A DNA stretch of 64,000 nt from Lactarius indigo (Eukaryota; Basidiomycota; Agaricomycetes; Russulales; Russulaceae): contig JAFKAC010000032.1 of assembly GCA_025766275.1 (NCBI GenBank), positions 372,001-436,000 on the forward strand, read 5' to 3'. The notes under the pieces are model-generated. The model was not told where the DNA came from. It made no database searches and saw nothing but the letters and a program-made list of their open reading frames with translations. Position 1 is the stretch's first letter, and each line of letters starts with the position of its first letter. Shown here in pieces: positions 35,866 through 48,392 of this stretch. The position numbers and the translations under genes are program-made.

Positions 35866-38010
35866 ATGTCCGAGTCTACAACTATTATCCCTTCTCCCGA
35901 CATATCCCTACCAGGCCTACTGGGGACATCCTCACTCCTTCATGCAGATATTATTCTCCGTTCTTCTGACTCTCATGATTTCCAAGTCCAAAGGTTTTAC
36001 GTGGTCGACAGCTCTCCTGTTCTCAGAGAGCAAATAATGGCCGTTAGTGCATGCCACGGTGTAGGGCCGGAAGGTGAGCCTCAGTCAATAAATTGCATTC
36101 CAAAAAGAGACAAATAACAGCTACTTCTGAAATCTCTGAAGCTACCACTATGGATCGTGAAACAAATGACAAGCCTTTACTTCCGGTCATTCAGCTTACT
36201 GAGAGTCATACAATTATTTCCGCTCTCCTAACTTTCGTGTTCCCTGTGCCACCCGTTCTTCCTCCAACTATTGAGGAGATCCTAGACCTCCTTTCCGTGG
36301 CTCGGAAATACGAAATGACCACCGCACTGATTCGAATCCGGGACTGCGCTTCTAGGCGTGAACCACCTTTTATCTGCCCTGAAACTGCATTGCAGGTTTA
36401 CTCTCTTGCACATGAGTATAGTCTTCTTGAGGAGGCGTGTCAGGCGGCAGAAGAAATACTCAAAACTCCAATGACTATCCAGAATTTCGAGGACAAACTC
36501 GACACTATACCCGGAACAGCTCTTTCTGATCTTTGGAAACATCGTCAACAAGTTCTGGCTAACCTCAGCGTGAGCCTCCACAAGGAATTCAATGGGTCGG
36601 AACTCTGCCGAATCTTAGCTGGCCTAGACTGCATAGAAACGAGCAATGCAGGGCAAAATGCGGAGCATGACGCGGAGGCTAGAAAAATCCCACTATGGGT
36701 CGATACCTACCTTTCCGACATTGAAGATGACCTCGCTGGTTTCAATCTCACCACATTTCATCTCGCCCTTTCCTCTCATGTCTCACCCGCAGGCAACGAC
36801 TGTGAATATTGTGCATCGATCCCCAGCAAAACGATTTGTGACATTTGGACTGCTCTGACAGCTGTTCTCCATAAAAGTATAAGAAAAGTAGGTTCCGAGT
36901 CCACTATCCTGAATGCGACATGTGGATCTCAGCTCATCTACAGGCTAAATCGGATTTCATACTCACACAAGGGGAAACACGTCTTCAAAGTTCTACCCTT
37001 GCTACAATGGGAGCTTTACCTCTGCCCGAAGGCCTAAACATGCAAGGAGCGGATATCGTACTTCGATCGTCTGACCTTGTTTCCTTTCGTGTTCACAAGT
37101 CGATCCTAGCCATATCATCACCATTTTTTACTGATTTGTTTTCGCTCCCTCAACCTCCTGGTAGTGAAGTCATCGAGGGTCTTCCCGTTGCCCAGGTATC
37201 CGAAGACGCGGAACTACTGCACAGCCTCATCACAGAGCTTTACCCTATCCCTTCTGCGATACCTGACTCTTACGAGAAGACTTTGGCTCTTCTCGCCGCT
37301 TCGCAAAAATATAATATGACTACGGTCATATCTACTGTCCGTTCCGAAATAGGTCGCCAATTGCCAACCATGGAGGCTGCCTTTCGTGCATATGCGATTG
37401 CATGTAACAAACAGCTCATACCGGAGATAGAAATTGCGGCGCGCCTTACTCTTGATCATCCCATGACGTTTGAAGCCATCGCAGATGCCTTACCGTTGCT
37501 CGAGGGCTCAGCGCTGAGCGACCTGGTCCGCTTCCGCAAGCGTTGCCGGGACAATCTCCTCTCGTTCTTTGAAGGCTTTGTTGATGGTAGCGACAACCTA
37601 TCAAAAATCTGGTGTCGTTGCCGCAAGACTAAACGCTCCTTCTCCGCTTCTCAAAACGACAAAGCGATCCTCGCTCGGTGGTTACGTGACTTGATTTTGC
37701 AGTATACCACCGGTTTGAAAGATGCATATACTAATCCAATACCCAATCCTTCATCCCTTTGCGAGGGTTTCGTCAAAGCTCTCCGCACTCATGTATCTCG
37801 GACCGATTGCCCCTCTTGCCCAACGTTGTGGGTTGTGGAAGGAGAGGCTTTCCATGACCAATTGAAGCGTAGAATATCGAAGGCACGAGACAAGGTATCT
37901 ATCTTCCTCCCTATTTAAGATTGTGGGTTTCATGTCATGTGCAGGAACCCTTCCGACTTGACCCCAGGGCATCAAACACGTCCGGAGATTTAGGAATGGT
38001 CGATCCCTGA
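35866..38010 (+). CDS. Two-module BTB/POZ protein, full-length divergent copy F
   Basis: Exons 35866-36073, 36121-36887, 36944-37894 and 37945-38010 give 663 aa; introns are 47, 56 and 50 bp. Module 1 has DIILRSSDSHDF and SSPVLREQ; module 2 has DIVLRSSDLVSFRVHKS, then SSPFFTDLFSLPQPP. The intron at 36888 falls after KSIRK, exactly where array copies A-E have their single intron, and the next exon starts AKSDFILTQGE against ADSTLTLVKEE. Unlike A-E, module 2 continues through a full helical tail with a CRCRK segment and TDCPSCP, matching the tail of module 1. It then splices to a 21-residue end. This is the best proxy for the ancestral gene. Confidence 0.85.
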
Positions 38011-40030
38011 TGACGGGCATCTCGCGGCGCTCACAATCGCGATGTCATATGAAGTGAATGCTATGGAACTATTATATATACATGTTTATCTATCGACGAG
38101 GGTTGAAAGAAATTATTGGCACGCGCATTATAACTTGGAATCTCCTGTCTTGGTTTCTATCGGTTTGCGTGGGCACAGTATTCAAGTGCAGATGGGAAGA
38201 GGCCCAAAGCAAGGTTGACCTCGGATTTGAGGAGAAACCCAGTGTCTGTCCTTGAAAATGCGGTCGGGTGTCACCATGTTCAAGCAGAAATGCCCAGTAT
38301 CTCCGAAATGACCGTGACTGAGAGCCAGTACCCGGAGAACGCATGCCGATTTGCGGCTCTGGAAAGCAGTTGATTGGTTATTATTCTAGGAAGTAACATC
38401 CTGAAAGGTCGGGATAAGGTCAAGGACAAGTGACTACTAATGGCAGTGATGTAGTGACCACCCACGCTCAGTGTAGGCGCATCGATACGTTGAGGGATAC
38501 ACGCGCCTTGCGACTTCTGAGTTCGTTTTTGGCTATGAGTCGTTCTGTGCGTCACGTCCACAGAAACGAGACTGCGTCGTTGTCTTAGTCGATAGCTCGA
38601 GAGAACCTACCATATCCATCAGCAAATAAAATTTAAATTTTTATGTGCTTACCAAAATCGAAAGAGCTTACGGAGATTATAATCGGATTCGGACTTATCT
38701 TGAAATAACAATTGCTCGTAATTGGGCTGTGATTGCGAATGGACTATTATACATAGCATATAAGCACTCACAATTCTCGTGGTCACACGCAACCCAGCTG
38801 TAAGTACTTGTGATTTCTGTGCCAAGTTGTAAGTACATACGATTTTTGGATGGCTCTCATGGCTGAATGATATGTGCATGAGACTTCCACAGCAAGGATG
38901 ACGCGCTTGTTCCAATACATCCATGGTCTCGTTGTTGGCCTCATCGTGTTCCTAAATCCATTCCCTGTCAACTTTTCAAGCCTGACAACGGCAACGGGTC
39001 CACCACCCTCAAGTTTACCCAACTCATCTGCCACATCGCTGAGGACATACGGCACACCAACGCCGTCACTGCCCTGCCAGGTCTATTAGCAACATCGTCT
39101 ATGCGAGCTTCAGGAGCTTGATCCTGATCGTAAGATGTACAACAGTGCGCTAGGGTGCGTTCTTCTCTAACTCTGGGTTTTCCCCACAACGCTACTGACT
39201 CATTGCCTCTCGCCAACACCTTGCAGAGTAGGGCATACCACCTCCATTCGGTAACCGCTTCTGGGACTCAAACTGGCCTGTCTAAAATGCTCCTTTTCCA
39301 CAACTTCCGAGTCTGATACACCTCGTCATCACTGTGAGTAACCATGAAATCCTTTCACCCCGTTTTGTGCTGTCCAGTGCTACATGAAGCCCAGTGTTTC
39401 CTTTCCGCTATATGCACTAGGAGGGCATCCCTTGATGACAGCCATGTCAACAGTCCCCTGGACCCATCAACAAGTCCAAATCCCTCATGGAAGTTACAGA
39501 ACTGATGTTTCAGAGGTGTTACGTTCCCACCTATACGGACTGTATGACTTAGGACCCTTACTGTACCGGTTGCAACTACGGCGGTAAGGTATATTAGTTG
39601 CGGACTTACCTACGGTGATACGGCAGTGTGATAGGCAATACGAGTACGATAGCTGACTGATGACCGACGCCACTAGTACAGGTACTAGTAGTATTAGTGT
39701 TTGCGATGTTTCTGCGATACGTTGGACGCTACCTACGGTGACTCATAGCAGCGCTTGAAAGCCTGCTCCATCTGTATTTAAGACCCTATGCGAAGACCAA
39801 GAAACACCATCTTGGTCTTCTTGAATCGTCACTTGTTTGTTTCCTTTCTATCTCCCTTTGAACTCTATCTCTCTCCTTATCTCTTTCTCTATCTCGCGTT
39901 GAACTTCAAGTCAAGACTGTACTTGTCGGTGTGCCTCCGAGCATTCACTAAGACAAGAGCACGGACCTTCGTGTCGTTGTGTTGAGGCCAGATTATTCGC
40001 TAAGTAGTTCCCACCGCTCAAGCTCAAGTT
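38011..40030. other. Gene-poor region
   Basis: Open frames on both strands are short, lack splice partners and resemble no family I know. A TATA-like 'gtatttaaga' at about 39774 followed by a CT-rich tract (39830-39900) looks like a promoter for something starting near 40.0 kb. Confidence 0.4.
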
Positions 40031-40119
40031 GGGCTAACGTCATGACGGCGTTACAAGAGGTGCGCTCTCGTTTCAGACCCACCTGTCGCCCGCCATCAAA
40101 TCGCCAACTCTGGCGGACA

Positions 40120-40785
40120 GATAATGATGCACCCGGCATGGCATCCCCCTTCCTGAGTTCCCAATCCTGACTCATTACTTCGAGACAACGCAGTGGAACG
40201 TGCAGCTCAACACAGGTCTCAGGCTCAAACCCATCACTTGTGACCCAGAAAGATCCCATTGCGGTGCGCCTCTCCGCGCCGTGACCGTAGACGATGTGAT
40301 TTCAGACCTGGTAAGTTACCCGAGTCAGTAATCTAGAATTTTGTTCGGTCATCAATTTAGAAGGACCTCTCTGGGGCCGAGCTAAACATGGAGTACCTCA
40401 TGTTCTCGGATTCACTGCTGTACGCGGTCAGCCCCAGCACATGCCCTATTGTCATGCTTCACGGGCTCAAAGAAGTTCATTGGTTCCAGGGCCATGTTTA
40501 CAACAACGCTCTCAGGACCGTCAAGCTCTGCGAGCACCTTGTCCTCCAAAGCCTCAACAACCCCGAGTTATGGCGGATTCGTTCCGCCGGAGGTCCGAGC
40601 GGCGGTAGCGTTTGCGCGTATCACGCTCGGCCTCGGGCACTTTCCGTTCAACCATGCCCGAATTTTTGGACCCGCCCCACAGGGGCTTGTACGTTTCCGG
40701 TCTCTGCATATTCTCGCGTGTTCTATGAGCTTCACTACGATACGATTTGCAGATTCGGAAAGCTGCTTCAAGCAGCTATGATGTG
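40120..40785 (+). pseudogene. Doubtful, possibly decayed reading frame
   Basis: A stretch from about 40120 reads PLPEFPILTHYFETTQW and continues to VTVDDVISDL. It is followed by a good intron candidate (gtaagt at about 40311 to tttag at about 40361) and by KDLSGAELNMEYLMFSDS in the next exon. From about 40560 the better-looking sequence moves to another frame (YGGFVPPEVRAAVAFARITL). No start codon is clear. I read this as the remains of a small agaric gene with a frameshift, but a missed intron is possible. No function is assigned. Confidence 0.3.
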
Positions 40786-41650
40786 TATGTATTTTATTAT
40801 GACTTCATATTCTCGAAGGCTCCCGCGCGTTCTCCCCTCCCGTCTGAAGGACGGTTTGCAGCCTCGAATGGGAAGCAAGCGCGACTTAACTTGTGATTCG
40901 GTATCGTGCCCGATGGCCCGTGCGTCTGCCCGAACTACTATACGACTCCCCGAGTGTTCTTACTCATATTCCGACTTGTTTTTGAAAAAGCGTTTTGAAA
41001 TTATTGTACTTGTACTTATAAAAACGGCTCAAAAAGAGCCCAACAATGTAACGCAGCCTCGTCTTGACTCGCATACTCCCCGTCTGCCTCCAACGCGAAT
41101 ACTCGCGCTCGTATTTTTCTTGACTCACTACTCTCGCGGTCACTCGCACGTGACCGCCCCCTTACTCCGGCGTCGTCCTTAACCTTACCAAGTTAGTACT
41201 CTTGCCGGACCCCACAAAGTACACCATCTCCAACCTCTACACATCATGCCACTGCTCCATCACGCCTTCCACGCAATCACGGAGCTATGTCTCAAGGCGG
41301 CGCACTAATCACCCGACAAGTTAGTGCCCAACAACACTGTCTTCCATGGACAACACAATCATGAAACATTCTTTAGTGTGTAAGTGTACTGCCCCTCAAT
41401 TGAACCAGTTTGCAGTGCTGCACCCACTGTCGACAGCAGCTGCAGCAGCTGAGGCGATGGAAACGGTGATGGCTGCTCCTTACGTCTTCCGTATGATTCG
41501 ATCTCTCTGACCTCACACTCACCAGCACGGGACCCTACCACTGGAACCACATCTCCCGCAGCTCCCCAGGGGCGCTTCTTCCACTGCATCCCTGACATCC
41601 ACATCCTACGCTTGTGTATTGGCCACTTGGTCGACATCATCTCTACATTC
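40786..41650. other. Intergenic left of the large element
   Basis: No gene or repeat is recognised. A minus-strand open frame at 41359-41640 has no supporting features. Confidence 0.4.
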
Positions 41651-41719
41651 GTGGGTGCGGGAGCCCATGACGCAGATTTGGGTCATTGTACTCGGCAGAG
41701 CCCACGTGACAATTTCACG

Positions 41720-44610
41720 AGCGCATCGGCAAAGCCCACGTGGGCCCATTGTGTGACTTAAGCGCATATAGATGTATGGGCCCATGAATATGTATTCTGT
41801 ATAGGCATCGTATGGGCCAACCAAACACATATAGGGAAACTGCACAAGGTCCATGTATAGGCCCAGGACAAATGGGGGGTATCTGGCAATGAGCTTGTAT
41901 TGGCCCAGAATTAAATTGCAATGTCATTGACAATATACACATATGGGCCCATAGGACTGGCATTTGCTGCTGCCGATGCAATTGTAATGGCCCAGGGCAA
42001 GCAGGAAAGCTGCCGAACAAGAGCTTTGTGTAGGCCGACGATGTGCACATAAGACCAAGCTTGTGCTGTTGCCGATGATATTGTGATGGCCCATAGCAGG
42101 TGGCGACAGCTGCCGAACATATATCTCGTGTGGGCCCATGGCAGCCATGTGTATATTCTGCCAACTAGCTTGTATTGGCCTACGATGGTCACTTGTATAT
42201 TCTGCCGATGAGCTCGCATTGGCCCAATTCAACCTATCATGCATCTGACAATATACATGTCTGGGCCCATAGGAAGGCATTTGTGCTACTGCCAATTAGC
42301 TCGTAATGGCCCGCAGTAGGTAGCGACGGCTGCCGAACATATATCTTGTGTGGGCCCATGGCAGCCATGCGCGTATTCTGCCAACTAGCTTGTATTGGCC
42401 TACGATGGCCACTTGTATATTCTGCCGACGAGCTCGCACTGGCCCAATTCAACCTATCATGCATCTGACAATATACATGTCTGGGCCCATAGGAAGGCAT
42501 TTGTGCTACTGCCAATTAGCTCGTAATGGCCCGCAGTAGGTAGCGACGGCTGCCGAGCATATATCTCGTGTGGGCCCATGGCAGCCATGCGCGTATTCTG
42601 CCAACTAGCTTGTATTGGCCTACGATGGCCACTTGTATATTCTGCCGATGAGCTCGCATTGGCCCAATTCAACCTATCATGCATCTGACAATATACATGT
42701 CTGGGCCCATAGGAAGGCATTTGTGCTACTGCCAATTAGCTCGTAATGGCCCGCAGTAGGTAGCGATGGCTGCCGAACATATATCTCATGTGGGCCCATG
42801 GCAGCCATGTGCGTATTCTGCCAACTAGCTTGTATTGGCCTACGATGGCCACTTGTATATTCTGCCGATGAGCTCGCATTGGCCCAATTCAACCTATCAT
42901 GTATCTGACAATATACATGTCTGGGCCCATAGGAAGGCATTTGTGCTACTGCCAATTAGCTCGTAATGGCCCGCAGTAGGTAGCGACAGCTGCCGAACAT
43001 ATATCTCGTGTGGGCCCATGGCAGCCATGTGCGTATTCTGCCAACTAGCTTGTATTGGCCCGCAGTAGGTAGCGACAGCTGCCGAACATATATCTCGTGT
43101 GGGCCCATGGCAGCCATGCGCGTATTCTGCCAACTAGCTTGTATTGGCCTACGATGGCCACTTGTATATTCTGCCGATGAGCTCGCATTGGCCCAATTCA
43201 ACCTATCATGCATCTGACAATATACATGTCTGGGCCCATAGGAAGGCATTTGTGCTACTGCCAATTAGCTCGTAATGGCCCGCAGTAGGTAGCGACGGCT
43301 GCCGAACATATATCTCGTGTGGGCCCATGGCAGCCATGTGCGTATTCTGCCAACTAGCTTGTATTGGCCTACGATGGCCACTTGTATATTCTGCCGATGA
43401 GCTCGCATTGGCCCAATTCAACCTATCATGCATCTGACAATATACATGTCTGGGCCCATAGGAAGGCATTTGTGCTACTGCCAATTAGCTCGTAATGGCC
43501 CGCAGTAGGTAGCGACAGCTGCCGAACATATATCTCGTGTGGGCCCATGGCAGCCATGTGCGTATTCTGCCAACTAGCTTGTATTGGCCCGCAGTAGGTA
43601 GCGACAGCTGCCGAACATATATCTCGTGTGGGCCCATGGCAGCCATGCGCGTATTCTGCCAACTAGCTTGTATTGGCCTACGATGGCCACTTGTATATTC
43701 TGCCGATGAGCTCGCATTGGCCCAATTCAACCTATCATGCATCTGACAATATACATGTCTGGGCCCATAGGAAGGCATTTGTGCTACTGCCAATTAGCTC
43801 GTAATGGCCCACAGTAGGTAGCGACGACTGCCGAGCATATATCTCGTGTGGGCCCATGGCAGCCATGCGCGTATTCTGCCAACTAGCTTGTATTGGCCTA
43901 CGATGGCCACTTGTATATTCTGCCGATGAGCTCGCATTGGCCCAATTCAACCTATCATGCATCTGACAATATACATGTCTGGGCCCATAGGAAGGCATTT
44001 GTGCTACTGCCAATTAGCTCATAATGGCCCGCAGTAGGTAGCGACAGCTGCCGAACATATATCTCGTGTGGGCCCATGGCAGCCATGTGCGTATTCTGCC
44101 AACTAGCTTGTATTGGCCCGCAGTAGGTAGCGACGGCTGCCGAGCATATATCTCGTGTGGGCCCATGGCAGCCATGCGCGTATTCTGCCAACTAGCTTGT
44201 ATTGGCCTACGATGGCCACTTGTATATTCTGCCGATGAGCTCGCATTGGCCCAATTCAACCTATCATGCATCTGACAATATACATGTCTGGGCCCATAGG
44301 AAGGCATTTGTGCTACTGCCAATTAGCTCGTAATGGCCCACAGTAGGTAGCGACGACTGCCGAGCATATATCTCGTGTGGGCCCATGGCAGCCATGCATG
44401 TATTCTGCCAACTAGCTTGTATTGGCCTACGATGGCCACTTGTATATTCTGCCGATGAGCTCGCATTCAACCTATCATGTATCTGACAATATGCATGTCT
44501 GGGCCCATAGGAAGGCATTTGTGCTACTGCCGATTAGCTTGTAATGGCCCACAGTAGGTAGCGACAGCTGCCGAACATATATCTCGTGTGGGCCCATAAT
44601 CGGCATGTAT
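41720..44610. repeat. Left subterminal tandem array (220/309 bp units)
   Basis: After a diverged lead-in, the word gccaattagctcgtaatgg recurs at 42291, 42511, 42731, 42951, 43260, 43480, 43789, 44009 and 44318. The steps are 220, 220, 220, 309, 220, 309, 220 and 309 bp. The 309 bp form contains an extra 89 bp copy of the segment with GTGGGCCCAT. Every unit holds several GGCCC-containing words, plus CTGCCGA. The recurring 92-102 residue open frames in it are by-products of the repeat, not genes. Confidence 0.9.
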
Positions 44611-44670
44611 GATTGATGCTGATGAACCTGATTACACTCGCAATAGCCACAGGGTCTACTTGAACTATAG

Positions 44671-46129
44671 TTATGGCATGAGATCATAGCTCTTTCCATC
44701 ATACATGGTATTTAGAGTCTTCTGGCCGTCATGAAGCTGCACAATTTCCTGCCGAAGCATCTCAAGGACCCTCTCATGTGTCTCACATCTCGATTTCAGG
44801 TCCTCAATCATCTTGTCTTGCCCCTCGCATCTACTTTTCAGAGCCTGGACCTCTTTTTCTAGGTCTCTGACGACACTATTGTTGTCTTCGCCTCGAACTG
44901 ACAGTATGCACGATGAGTGTAAAACCAGATGTAAACTTCAGTGAACACACATGAGATTGCTGGCTCATTGCCTTCCTCCCTGCTTTCATCGGCGTTCTCT
45001 TCTTGGGGCGAAGGCTTGTCCTTTATAAACACTGTCTTGGACTGCTTCCCCTCGTCCCTGACATTTGGCCCATCTCCCTTTGGCGGGTTTGTGTGCTTAG
45101 CCATCTTACCCTTGGCTTTATCTCGTAGCCTAGCTACCTTTGAACTACAGGTATTTGGAGTGTCGTGTAGAACCTGCAGGAATAATAGATCTTGGATCTT
45201 TGGGCCAGCTTTATGTTTCAATCCAATCACTTACGTTTCCATTATCTTGTCTCTTTGGCATAGTACCAGTGATTGCTTTAGTACAGTCATCGGCAGCTTT
45301 CTGTTTTTCTGCCGATCTTGTGACAATTTCTTCGGCAGCAATTTTATTTCTCAGTGCATCTGTGGGATAAAATATGGGACTCACTCCGAAGACCGCCACC
45401 AGCAGCACACTGCTGCTTCTTCCCATTGCTAGGAATAGTGACTATTGAATGGTCAACCTCTGTTGAATCGTCTTGAGGTTCAGGTGCCATAGATTCCAGA
45501 ACGGAAGCTGCCGACGGGATACTCATTGCTACATTGCTTACCATCGCCGAACCTTCTTGAAGCTTAGGTACCATACATTCGCCACAGGAAGCTGCCGATG
45601 TAAGTAGAGACCCATGAACATCAGAGAACAGTACCGTACCATTTTGACCAGGTAGATGTATGTCCAGCGGTGGAAGATCTTTGGGTGAAGTATAATAGTT
45701 GCTACTTAACACCTTTGGATTATCCTCAGAGACAGCTCTCATGTTCAGGGAGGTTTCAGACTCATTGAACATCAAAGCAAGGCTCAATAGGAGTGGGTGA
45801 ACACGGGGAGGTGTGGGACTTCTTGTATTCGCATCAACAAAATAGTTCATCGATTCTCTCTAGAAATATCTGAGCTTAGCTTGTAGAAGCAGATGGAAAG
45901 CACACTAGGATACCAAGCGTGCTCTCAATAAATTCTTCCACTTTATTTCATCTTGGTGTGTGCATGTGCGGTATGCTTCTAGCCCATTTTTGAGCATAGC
46001 GGCATGGTGGTGAAGAGTTTGTTCATCTTTGGTTAGACCGAGCATGGATGTTGACATGGAATAGAGCTGGTAGTAGATCCAGGGGGAGGCAGTACAGAGC
46101 GCATATGCAGGTCTGTAATCATGGCCCAT
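44671..46129 (-). CDS. Cargo protein 1, coiled-coil C-terminus, unknown function
   Basis: Minus-strand exons: 46129-45914, 45859 to about 45400 (45409 is an alternative end), 45359-45235, 45173-44951 and 44897-44671; about 416 aa. The 54 bp first intron joins LLRARL to RESMNYFVD. The last intron (44950-44898, gtgtgt...gtcag) opens a clear heptad-like helix, VVRDLEKEVQALKSR, then MIEDLKSRCETHERVLEML. The middle is Ser/Pro-rich and Lys-rich (KAKGKMAKHTN). No catalytic motif is seen. The gene diverges from cargo gene 2 across a minisatellite. Role unknown; a DNA- or partner-binding subunit of the element is one possibility. Confidence 0.6.
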
Positions 46130-46668
46130 GCAGATATATTGTCAACTGTCCTATCAGAGCGTTCGGGTTCTGTCGGCAGCTAGTGTGGGTATATAATACA
46201 GGCCATCACAGCATTTCTCCTAGCAGCGTCTGATTGGGCAGCTATGAGTTTATTGCATCACCGGGTAGGCTGCTACAAGCTTATCGGTAGCACCTGACTG
46301 GACCATTCCAAATATATCAAAAGTTGCTGATTGGGCCATGGCAAGCTTATGGCCATTATCTGATTAGGCTGCCGTGAGCTTATCGGCGGCACCTGATTGG
46401 GCTATTGGGCTACCGCAAAGTTTATCGGCATCACCTAATTAGGCTGGTGCAAGTTTATCGGCAGCACCTGATTGGGCCATTGTAATTTTATCGGTAGCAC
46501 TTGATTGGGCCACTGCAACTTGATCAGCAGCAACAGGTTTATGGGCAGCAACTGATAGGCCACCGCGAGCTTATCGGCGGCACCTGATTGGGCCATCGTA
46601 AGTTTATCGGCAGAAACTTATTGGGTCACTGCGAGCTTATCGGCAGCACCTGATTGTGTCGCTGAAAC
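46130..46668. repeat. Imperfect ~33 bp minisatellite in a divergent promoter
   Basis: Between 46240 and 46665 the words 'gagcttatcggcagcacc' and 'tgattgggcca' recur about ten times with many substitutions, at a spacing near 33-35 bp. This is the shared 5' region of cargo genes 1 and 2. The TCGGCAGC core is the same word that is frequent across the element. Confidence 0.65.
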
Positions 46669-47181
46669 ATGCTTCCATCTACCATGCAGGGAAACGATTC
46701 AGAGATACAAAAGCATGTCTCTGAGTTAGAGGAGAACAACTTTAAGGAGGCAGTGTGTGGATCAAACTAATGCCTAACCAGGGCACTAAACCAATGCCTG
46801 TAGATGCGCTCTGAATTCTGGAAGGGTGTTTCATTCCTCAGTGAAACAGATTCTGATGCAGGTCAACATCAGAGGGAAATGACAGGGCCCTCCAACGGAG
46901 GTTTTAGTGAGGTCCCAAAAAATGTGGTGCTCTTACAACCTGTGATTCAAAAGCTCATAGATAAGGTGATTTGGAATGTCATCTGATCTGCCGAAGCTAA
47001 CACAACACAGGACCCTCCAAAGGGTGTTTCTGCGGAATGGCTTTCAAAAGCCAGATCTAATGCTGGCTTCCTGAAAAAGTGGAAGGTGATAAGGAAAGAA
47101 AAATTGGAAGACCTTTTGAGTGATTTGGAAAATGAGATGGTTTTGGTAGATGTCTTAGCAGGGGGGGATGGAAAACTGTAG
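46669..47181 (+). CDS. Cargo protein 2, small unknown protein
   Basis: Exons 46669-46752, 46804-46965 and 47011-47181 give 138 aa; introns are 51 and 45 bp, both phase 0. It begins MLPSTMQGNDSE, contains a predicted helical EIQKHVSELEENNFKEA, and ends with a charged helix (KARSNAGFLKKWKVIRKEKL then LEDLLSDLENEM). No family is recognised. Its stop is 35 bp from the stop of cargo gene 3, which is read from the other strand. Confidence 0.5.
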
Positions 47182-47216
47182 TTGATTTTCACGAAGACAT
47201 AGAAATATAATTCTCA

Positions 47217-47894
47217 TTAACCCATGTTTTCTTCCAAACGAGAGGCCTCTCCCTCAAGACTCTCAAAACCATTGGAGATCGTATCGTAAAGGGAATTAAC
47301 CTGGTTCTCAATTTCCTTGACCAGTTCCTGTGCTTCTTTGAATTTCCCTACTATTCTAGCGCGAAGTTGCGTGCTAGCTTCCTGCTACAGCACTGGTTAA
47401 TTTGAGGATCAGTAAATGAAACGAGGTACATACCATCTCTAGAGCACGCAGCAACCCCACTACTACCTCCTCACGGACATCGAATGGTTCTTTCATTGTC
47501 TCCCCTTCAAATTTCCACCACTCTGTAAAATTAAATTGAGGAATGCCAGCTGCCTGGAACATTCCCTCTAGCTGCTGGTTTGCTTCGGGAGCCATATAGG
47601 ACCCTGGGTTCCTAATGTCTGAAAACCCACGAAAGGCAATCCTGACCGACTCTGGCACTTGAGGGGAGCTGCCGCTAGACAACAGAAGGCCAATAATCCA
47701 TACAGCAGCAAGCTAAGTCCAATTTCTGGTGAAAAGATATTCCTAGCACATTGAGTAATGCTTACCACTTCCTTGTGTAAGCTGCCGATATAGTTTTTGT
47801 CAATATCGGCAGGTTTGAGAAGGATAATGGATATTCTCTGGCCAATGTAGGCGAGTGCAGCGTCTAGTATGGAGGTGCCGATTTCAGTGGACAT
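47217..47894 (-). CDS. Cargo protein 3, small unknown protein with helical tail
   Basis: Minus-strand exons 47894-47766, 47712-47434 and 47384-47217 give 191 aa; introns are 53 and 49 bp, phase 0. Contents in order: MSTEIGTSILDAALAYIGQR, a hydrophobic stretch (AAVWIIGLLLSSG) that could be a membrane or buried helix, a block FNFTEWWKFEGETMKEPFDV, and a coiled-coil-like end (QELVKEIENQVNSLYDTI). The length and short introns suit a genuine gene, but I cannot name a family. Confidence 0.55.
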
Positions 47895-48392
47895 GGTATG
47901 CGGATGTGAATTGATGCGCAAATGGAATGGAATCTCTATGCTTAAGAAGCTGCCTTCGGGAGCTGCCGATGAGTGCTGATGATCTTAAGTGAGTATACGC
48001 CCATGCTGCATCATGCACATGACTCCGAGACATCTCCATTTGAAGTTTCTGTTGCTTGTGTGAGGAAATGCCTGTGGCACATGCCTGTCACAAGCCCATA
48101 TATCGGCAGCCCTCCCGCCAGCTATGTGCTAATAGAATGTCGTTAGCAGAGACCCTCCACCGGCAGCCCAAGCCACAAACACCTACCGGTGACTCATGGC
48201 TAGCTGCAGTGAAGCAAAACATCCAATCTGTTTCCCTTTATAGAGATAACTCTGACTTTCCGTTGGAGACTATATAGCAGGCCTAATTGTAAATGAGGGA
48301 ATGAAACAGATTTATTTCTAAAGGAATTGTAGTTTTAAGCTCCCACTGACTACCGATAGCTAATCGGCAGCGCTATGCGAAAGTTATTAAAC
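47895..48392. other. Spacer between cargo gene 3 and the transposase 3' end
   Basis: About 500 bp with no supported gene. It contains several TCGGCAG/CTGCCGA words (for example near 47962 and 48110) and presumably the promoter of cargo gene 3. Confidence 0.4.

Noticed and set aside
39384..39587. 67-residue frame in the gene-poor region
   Set aside because: No family resemblance and no neighbouring exon that fits.
42237..44518. Series of near-identical 69-102 residue open frames on both strands
   Set aside because: They recur with the period of the tandem array and exist only because the repeat lacks stops in some frames; no splice or family support.
42291..44610. Regular repeats that could suggest a CRISPR array
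   Set aside because: Units are 220/309 bp head-to-tail copies without unique spacers, and the genome is eukaryotic.
48056..48277. 73-residue plus-strand frame between cargo gene 3 and the transposase
   Set aside because: Composition is unremarkable, no adjoining exons, and it overlaps heptamer-rich spacer sequence.
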